Origin: CADEEN01 sp963840805 | GTDB taxonomy: Bacteria > Pseudomonadota > Gammaproteobacteria > Burkholderiales > Burkholderiaceae_C | Assembly: GCA_963840805.1 (NCBI GenBank) | Contig: CAWJAJ010000002.1 | Location: forward strand, 124,001 to 188,000 | Length of the DNA: 64,000 bases | Direction: 5' to 3' | Part shown: positions 58,671 through 64,000 of the stretch, one piece after another | Numbering within the stretch: the first letter of the stretch is position 1 | Layout: each line of letters opens with the position of its first letter | The notes under the pieces: generated by a model | What the model was told of the DNA's origin: nothing | Databases searched by the model: none | What the model saw: the letters and a program-made list of their open reading frames with translations, nothing else | Translations under genes and position numbers: made by a program

Positions 58671-61122
58671 GCGCGCCGCGCCCCGGGTCAACACGCGACG
58701 GCGCCCCGACGCGTTGCAGTACCGCCTCATCCCACGCCGTGGCTGACATCGCTTCGCCCCACAGGTCGATGACCACCTGGGTCCCACGGTGGACGCGCTG
58801 CGCAGCGGCGCCGCGCACATAGCCCAGGCCGATGCAGGCACCCGCCGCGGGGCTCCAGCCCGCGGAGCTGAGCTCGCCGACCGCCTCGCCGTCGATGCGG
58901 ATCGCTTCGCCACCCCAGGCATACGCGGTGGGGTCGGCGAGCACGAAGCCGAGCAACTTCTTGGTGAGCGGCGCGTCACGTGTCCGCACCAGTGCGTCGC
59001 GGCCGATGAAGGGCGCAGGCTTGTCGAGCCTTGACCGCGAACGCCAGCCCCGCCTGCCACGGCGTTTCGTCGGGGCCGAGTTCGGCCCCCCAGGCGCGCC
59101 GCCCGGCCTCGATGCGCAGCGCGTCGAGGGCGTAGTAGCCGGCGTCGACCAATCCGAGGTCGGCCCCGGCCTCGTGCAGCGCGAGGTAGACATGGCGCGC
59201 CATCTCGATCGGCACGTAGAGCTCGAAGCCCGGGCCACCGACGTAGCTCATGCGCGCGGCGCGCACGCGGGCCAGCCCGAGATCGATCTCGCGCGTGTGC
59301 GAGAACTTCAGCGCCTGCGGCGACAGGTCGTCGGGGCTGACGCGCGCCAGCAGCTCGCGCGAGCGCGGCCCCATCACCGACAGCACCGACTACAGCGCGC
59401 TGACGTCGGTGACCACGGCGTGTTCATCGGCCTCGACATGACGCTCGATCCAGTCCAGGTCGCGCTGCGGCTGTGCCGAGCCGGTGACGACGAGGAAACG
59501 CTGCGCACGCCTGGCGCATCACGGTGAGGTCGCTTTCGAAGCCGCCACGTTCGTTGAGCATCGCGGTGTAGACCATGCGGCCGACGGGCACGTCGATCTC
59601 GTTGGCGCACAGCCGCTGCAGCAGCGGTAATGCATCGCGCCCCTGCACCAGCAGCTTGCCGAACGAGGTCTGGTCATACAGCGCGACGGCCTCGCGCGTG
59701 GCCCGCATCTCTGCCTGCACCCAGGGCAACCAGCCCGGCTTGCCGAGGCCGAACTCGGGCCGTGCGCACCCTGCCGGCCTGAAGTAGTTGGCTCGCTCCC
59801 AGCCGTTCTTGCTGCCGAACTCGGCGCCCTTGGCGGCCAGCAGGTCGTACAACGGCGAGGTGCGCAGCGGCCGTGCGCTTTCGAGCTCCTGGCGCGGCCA
59901 GCGCATCGCGTAGTGAAGTCCGAGGGTCTCCGCCGTGCGCTCGGCCAACGCGCGGCGGTTGGCCGTGAACGGACCGAAGCGCCGCACATCGACGTCCCAC
60001 AGGTCGCTCGGCGCCTCGCCGCCGGCGATCCACTCGGCGATCAGGCGGCCGGCGCCGCCCGAGTTGGCGATGCCGGCGGAGTTGAAGCCGGCACAGACGA
60101 AATAGTTTCCCAGCTCGGGCACCTCGCCGAGGATGAAGTTGCCGTCCGGCGTGAAGCTCTCCGGGCCGTTGAGCAGCATCTTGATCTGCGCCGTCTCCAG
60201 GCACGGCGTGCGGTGGATGGCGTTGGTCATCAGGATCTCGAACTGGTCCCAATCCTCGCCGAGCAACTGGAACTGGAAGGTGCTCGGGATCGGATCGACC
60301 CGCCAGGGCTTGGCCATCGGCTCGAAGCCGCCCATCACCAGGCCGCCGACCTCCTCCTTGTAGTAGATGAATCCGTCGGGGTCGCGCATCACCGGCAGCA
60401 TCGGGTGCACGCCGTCGATGCGGTCGGTGACGATGTAGAAGTGCTCGGCCGAGTACAGCGGCACGTTGACGCCGGCCAGCTGCGCCGAACTGGCGCGCCC
60501 ACTGGCCGGCGCAGTTGACGACGATCTCGCAGCGCACCTCGCCCTGCGTGGTGCGCACGCCGGCGACACGCCCGCGCTCGGTCAGCACGCCGGTGACCTC
60601 GACGTCCTCGCACAGCTTCGCGCCCCGGTTGCGCGCACCCTTGGCCAGCGACATCGTCAGGTCGGTCGGGTTGGCCTTGCCGTCGCCGGGAATCCACATC
60701 GCGCCGCTGAGGTCGTCGGTGCGCATCACCGGGAACAGGTCGCCGGCCTCGCGCGGCGTGATCAGTTGCACTTCGACGCCGAAGCTGCGCGCCAGTGCGG
60801 CCTGCTTCTTGAACACCTGCCAGCGCTCGGGCGTGCGCGCGACGTTGACGCTGCCACACTGCTTCCAGCCCGTCGCCAAGCCGGTCTCGGCCTCGAGCGC
60901 GCTGTACAGCTCGATGCCGTACTTGCTCATGCGCGTCATGTTGCGGTTCGGTCGCATCTGGCCGACCAGCCCGGCCGCGTGCCACGTCGTGCCGCAGGTC
61001 AGCTTGCCCTGCTCGAGCAGCAGCACGTCCCCGATGCCGAGTTTTGTCAGGTGGTAAGCGGTCGAGCAGCCGGCGATGCCGCCGCCGACGATCACCACGC
61101 GGGCATGGGTGGGAAGGTTCAT
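58666..61122 (-). CDS. Dimethylglycine/sarcosine dehydrogenase-like flavoprotein, frameshifts
   Basis: Footprint of exactly 819 codons from ATG 61122 to 58666, the family length. N-terminal FAD domain: VVIVGGGIAGCSTAYHL, CGTTWHAAGLVGQMRPNRNM; then in other frames HFYIVTDRIDGVHPMLPVMR, GFNSAGIANSGGAGRLIAEW; C-terminal GcvT/aminomethyltransferase part SVMGPRSRELLARVSPDDLS and LTKKLLGFVLADPTAYAWGG. Shifts lie near 60495, 59510, 59390 and 59030. Oxidative demethylation of an N-methyl amino acid with transfer to folate is the family reaction; the substrate is open. Confidence 0.85.
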
Positions 61123-61189
61123 CACGTCACTCCTCGGTCCGGCGCGGCGCCGCTCCAAGCGGCCCGACCGCCCCAAGGCCACGCAGGAG

Positions 61190-61488
61190 CATTTTGTGGC
61201 CCATTGCGGCGGCTTGCTTGCGTCTGGTCTTTCATGCTTGCATCGGCGCGAGCAAGGCGGCGGGCGGGGCACGGCGCGCATGTGAGGCGCCGAGCAGCAC
61301 AGGGGCCGGGGCCCGCGCGCGTAGCGCGCTTCGTGCTCTGACTCGTCGCGACTGTTCGACCACAGTGAGCGAAGCGAACGGAGGGAGTTGAGCGACGGGG
61401 CCACGGACCCGCGCAGCGCAGGGCAGTCTGAGCGCAGCGAAGACCGCCGAACCTAAGCGCCGTGCCCGGCCCGGCTGCCCCGTTGCCA
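61190..61488. repeat. Dispersed repeat, copy B (inverted relative to 44530-44880)
   Basis: Reverse complement of copy A with few differences (TTGCATCGGCGCGAGCAAGG, GCTCTGACTCGTCGCGACTG, CGCAGCGCAGGGCAGTCTGA, ACCGCCGAACCTAAGCGCCG) but lacking an internal ~65 bp. Fills most of the 468-bp gap between the flavoprotein and EamA genes; no gene inside. Confidence 0.85.
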
Positions 61489-61590
61489 CGCCGCAGCAGG
61501 AAGGCAGGTCCTTCATGTCCCCAGCCACAGCAGCAAGTCTTGGTCGAGCGCGGCGACGCAAGCAGGCGCGGTCGTGAGCGGGCGGCGGTT

Positions 61591-62464
61591 TCATCCGAGG
61601 CGCAGCGCCATCACGCCGCCCACGATCACCAGCGTGCCGAGGCCTCGCTGGATGCCGAATTTCTCCTTCAGCAGCCACACCCCGAGCAGCGCGGCGAACA
61701 GCACCGAGGTCTCGCGCAGCGCCGCCACGCTGGCCACCGGTGCGCGCGTCATCGCCCACAGCGCGATCGCAGTACGAGCCGATCGAGGCCGCGCCGCCGA
61801 GCGCGGCCAGCGGCCAGCGTCGCCGCGCGTAGGCCAGGATCGCGCGGCGGCCGGCGGCGTCGCGCCTGAAGTACACCAGTGCCGGATACGGCAGGCCGTC
61901 GAGCACGAACAGCAGCATCACGTAGGCTGCGGCCGTGTGCCCGGCGGCGACCGTCTCGCGCACGCCCTTGCCGTCGACGAAGGTATAGACGGCGATGATC
62001 AGCGCGTTGGCGAAGGCGAAGCCCAGCGCCTTGCGGTGGTGCAGCGTTTCGCCCGGGTGGGCCAAGCCCGACGAGCGCCACGCCGAGCGTGATGCCGAGG
62101 ATGCCGGCCCAGGCCAGCGGCGTCGGTGCCTCGGCCAACACCGCCGAGCTGCCGAGCGCCACCAGCAACGGCGCGAAGCCGCGCATGATCGGGTAGGTCA
62201 GGCCCAGTTCGCCGTGCTTGTAGGCACCGGCCAGCGCGATGTAGTAGCCGATGTGGATCACCAGCGACGCCGCGATGAATGGCAGCGCCACCGCGGCGGC
62301 AGGCCGACGATCGCCAGCAGCGGCAGCGCGACGACCGCGCCCAGGAAGTGCACCAGCGCGGTGTCGAGCGCCTTGTCGCCGCTGGACTTGACCAGCGCGT
62401 TCCATGCCGCGTGCAGCACCGCGCCGCACAGCACCGCCAGCACCACCGGCCAGGTCAGGGCCAT
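61591..62464 (-). CDS. EamA/DMT-family permease, several frameshifts
   Basis: From ATG 62464 (MALTWPVVLAVLCGAVLHAA), the order of fragments is that of a ten-helix EamA transporter: WNALVKSSGDKALDTALVHF, GELGLTYPIMRGFAPLLVAL, PTPLAWAGILGITLGVALVG, ALGFAFANALIIAVYTFVDG and, near the end, VASVAALRETSVLFAALLGV, stopping at 61591. Shifts lie near 62300, 62065 and 61765. Metabolite exporter of unknown substrate; starts one base into the previous stop. Confidence 0.8.
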
Positions 62465-64000
62465 CACCGGCCGTGCTCGTCGACGTCGTTGGGCGCCAGG
62501 ACCGAGTGCCGGATGCGCGTTTGCGTCAGCGCACCGGCCGAATCGAGGATCGGGTAGGCGATCGAGCAGATGTGCGAGTTGATGCGCTTCAGGTCGCTGA
62601 TCAGGTCCAGGTGCAGCGAACTGGTTTCGATGCTCTGCGCGGTGTTGTCCTGCAGCCGCGCGATGTGGCTGGCGGCGTACTCGCGCTCGAGGTCGCGGAA
62701 GCGCGCCTTTTCCTCGAGCAGCTTGCGCGCATCGCGCACGTGGCCGTCGAGGAACACGCTCATGCCCAGCCGCAGGTTGGCCAGCAGGCGCTCGTGCAGG
62801 TGGCAGATCTCGGCCATGCCGGCCTCGGAGAAGCTGCGGTTGCGGCCGGATCTTCTTGTCCTCGAGGTCCTGCAGCACGCGCTCGATGATGTCGCCGATC
62901 TGCTCCATGTTGATGGTGAACGACATCATGTCGGTCCAGCGCCGGCCTTCGCGCTCGGACAGCGCCTCGCGCGAGATCTGCGTCAGGTAGAACTTGATCG
63001 CCGAGTAGAGCTCGTCGACCGTGTCGTCCATCTTGCGCAGCCGCTCGGCGAGTTCGAGGTCGTTGTCGCGCATCACCGGCAGGATGCCGCGCAGCATGGT
63101 CTCGACCACGTCGGCCTGGTGCAGCGCCTCGCGCGCGGCGCAGCTGATGGCCAGCGACGGCGTGGCCAGCGCCGACGGGTCGAGGTGTCGCGGCCGGTCG
63201 GTGCCGCGGCCCCGCGGCGCTGCGCAACCAGCGCTCGAGCGTTCGCGCCAGCGGACGCGGTGAAGCCGATGAAGGTCGCCGCCAGCAGGACGTTGAAGAC
63301 CAGGTGGAACACGACCACCTGCTGATGCACGGTCGGCACCCATTGCTGCAGCTCGACGTGCACGACAGCCAGCAGCGGCAGCATCAGCAGCGCAGCCGAT
63401 CAGCTTGAAGACCAGGTTGCCGAGCGGCACGCGGCGCGCCGCCATTGGGCTGTGGGCGGTGGACAGCAGCGCCAGCACGCCGCTGCCGAGGTTGGCGCCG
63501 AGCACCAGGCCGAGCGCCACCGTCGTCGGCACCATGCCCGAGCCGGCCAGCGTGGCCGTCAGCAGCACGATGGCCAGGCTGGAATAGGACAGCACGGTCA
63601 GCGCGGCGCCGACCACGATGTCGAGCAGCACCTCGTTGGGCAGTGCGGCCAGCAGCGTGCGCACCGCCGGCGACTCGATCAGCGGCCGGGTGTGCAGCAT
63701 GATCAGCTGCAGCGCCAGCAGGATCAGCCCGAGGCCGATCGCGACGCGGCCGAGGCGCCCGGCCGTCGTCTTCTCGCGGGTGACGAACATCACCACGCCG
63801 GCGAAGATCAGCAGCGGCGACAGCCACGACAGGTCGAACGAGAACACCACCGCCATCAGGCGCGGTGCCGACGTCGGCGCCCAGCATCACCGCCAGCGCT
63901 GCCGCCAGTGGCACCAGGCCCTGGCCGAGCGAAGGAGGCGACGATCAGGCAGGTGGCGGTGCTCGATTGCACCAGGCTGGTCACGCCCAGCCCCGCCAGC
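62464..64000 (-). CDS. Na/Pi cotransporter family protein with PhoU-like tail, partial, frameshifts
   Basis: Runs off the right edge. Minus-strand fragments in order: GVTSLVQSSTATCLIVASF (the QSSTAT motif of NptA/Na-Pi cotransporters), LVPLAAALAVMLGADVGTA, MAVVFSFDLSWLSPLLIF, SSLAIVLLTATLAGSGMVPT, LGANLGSGVLALLSTAHSPM, then a helical PhoU-like C-terminus (RDNDLELAERLRKMDDTVDE; LLEEKARFRDLEREYAASHI). Shifts near 63925, 63860, 63400, 63200 and 62850. Sodium-linked phosphate uptake or regulation is the family role. Confidence 0.82.

Overview
The window looks like chromosomal DNA of a high-G+C betaproteobacterium of the order Burkholderiales, probably a Rubrivivax/Leptothrix/Ideonella-type organism. 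This rests on gene order (ispE - tRNA-Gln - prs - rplY - pth; ABC transporter - bolA - murA - hisGDCBHAF), on family content (Bug-type receptor, LemA/M48 pair, tandem 1934-residue UvrA) and on the G+C-rich dispersed repeats between genes. The genus is inference.

Layout. 1-7.6 kb: dynamin-like GTPase (cut by the window edge), mutM, then a + strand block of a TPR protein, lolB, ispE, tRNA-Gln(UUG), prs, rplY, pth and a DUF4124 protein. 7.6-16.6 kb: a long minus-strand transcription unit, read from bolA through murA and hisG-D-C-B-H-A-F into rsmD, coaD and a ferredoxin. Most start/stop codons overlap, and hisG and hisD read as one fused ORF. 16.6-23.4 kb: lemA and an M48 protease, a two-gene ABC-2 exporter, a TetR regulator, a repeat-type protein and a LysE-type exporter.

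23.4-31.7 kb is the most interesting region: an integron. intI (minus strand) is broken by a ~71-bp palindromic insertion. Facing it is an attI-like core and a short cassette array. Three of the four attC sites are each split by an element of a class known to target attC: a full-length group IIC intron in attC-1 and two copies of one IS1111-type element at the same position in attC-2 and attC-3. The cassettes still visible carry a small membrane protein and a HigB/HigA-type toxin-antitoxin pair with a perfect palindrome upstream.

31.7-39.3 kb: accessory genes all on the + strand: a di-haem cytochrome, a transposase remnant, a SnoaL-like protein, a LysE exporter, five GNAT acetyltransferase domains (one joined to a nucleotidyltransferase, one joined to an HbpS/GlcG protein), DUF488 and an ACT-like protein. 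39.3-44.5 kb: a sensor kinase and FixJ-type regulator upstream of a secreted HbpS/GlcG protein, an ankyrin protein and an aldehyde dehydrogenase. 45-51 kb: the giant tandem UvrA. 51.8-57.3 kb: a TRAP transporter, a Bug-type receptor and an MmgE/PrpD protein, a likely carboxylate uptake and catabolic unit. 57.3-58.6 kb: NikR and a NiCoT nickel permease. 58.6-64 kb: a dimethylglycine/sarcosine-dehydrogenase-like flavoprotein, an EamA permease and a Na/Pi cotransporter cut by the window edge.

Many genes in discrete patches (murA, the ABC ATPase, 38.9-42.9 kb, IS copy 2, the PrpD gene, 58.6-64 kb) are broken only by single-base insertions or deletions, while the 5.8-kb uvrA is clean. I read most of these as consensus errors rather than decay, and coordinates of such genes are footprints.
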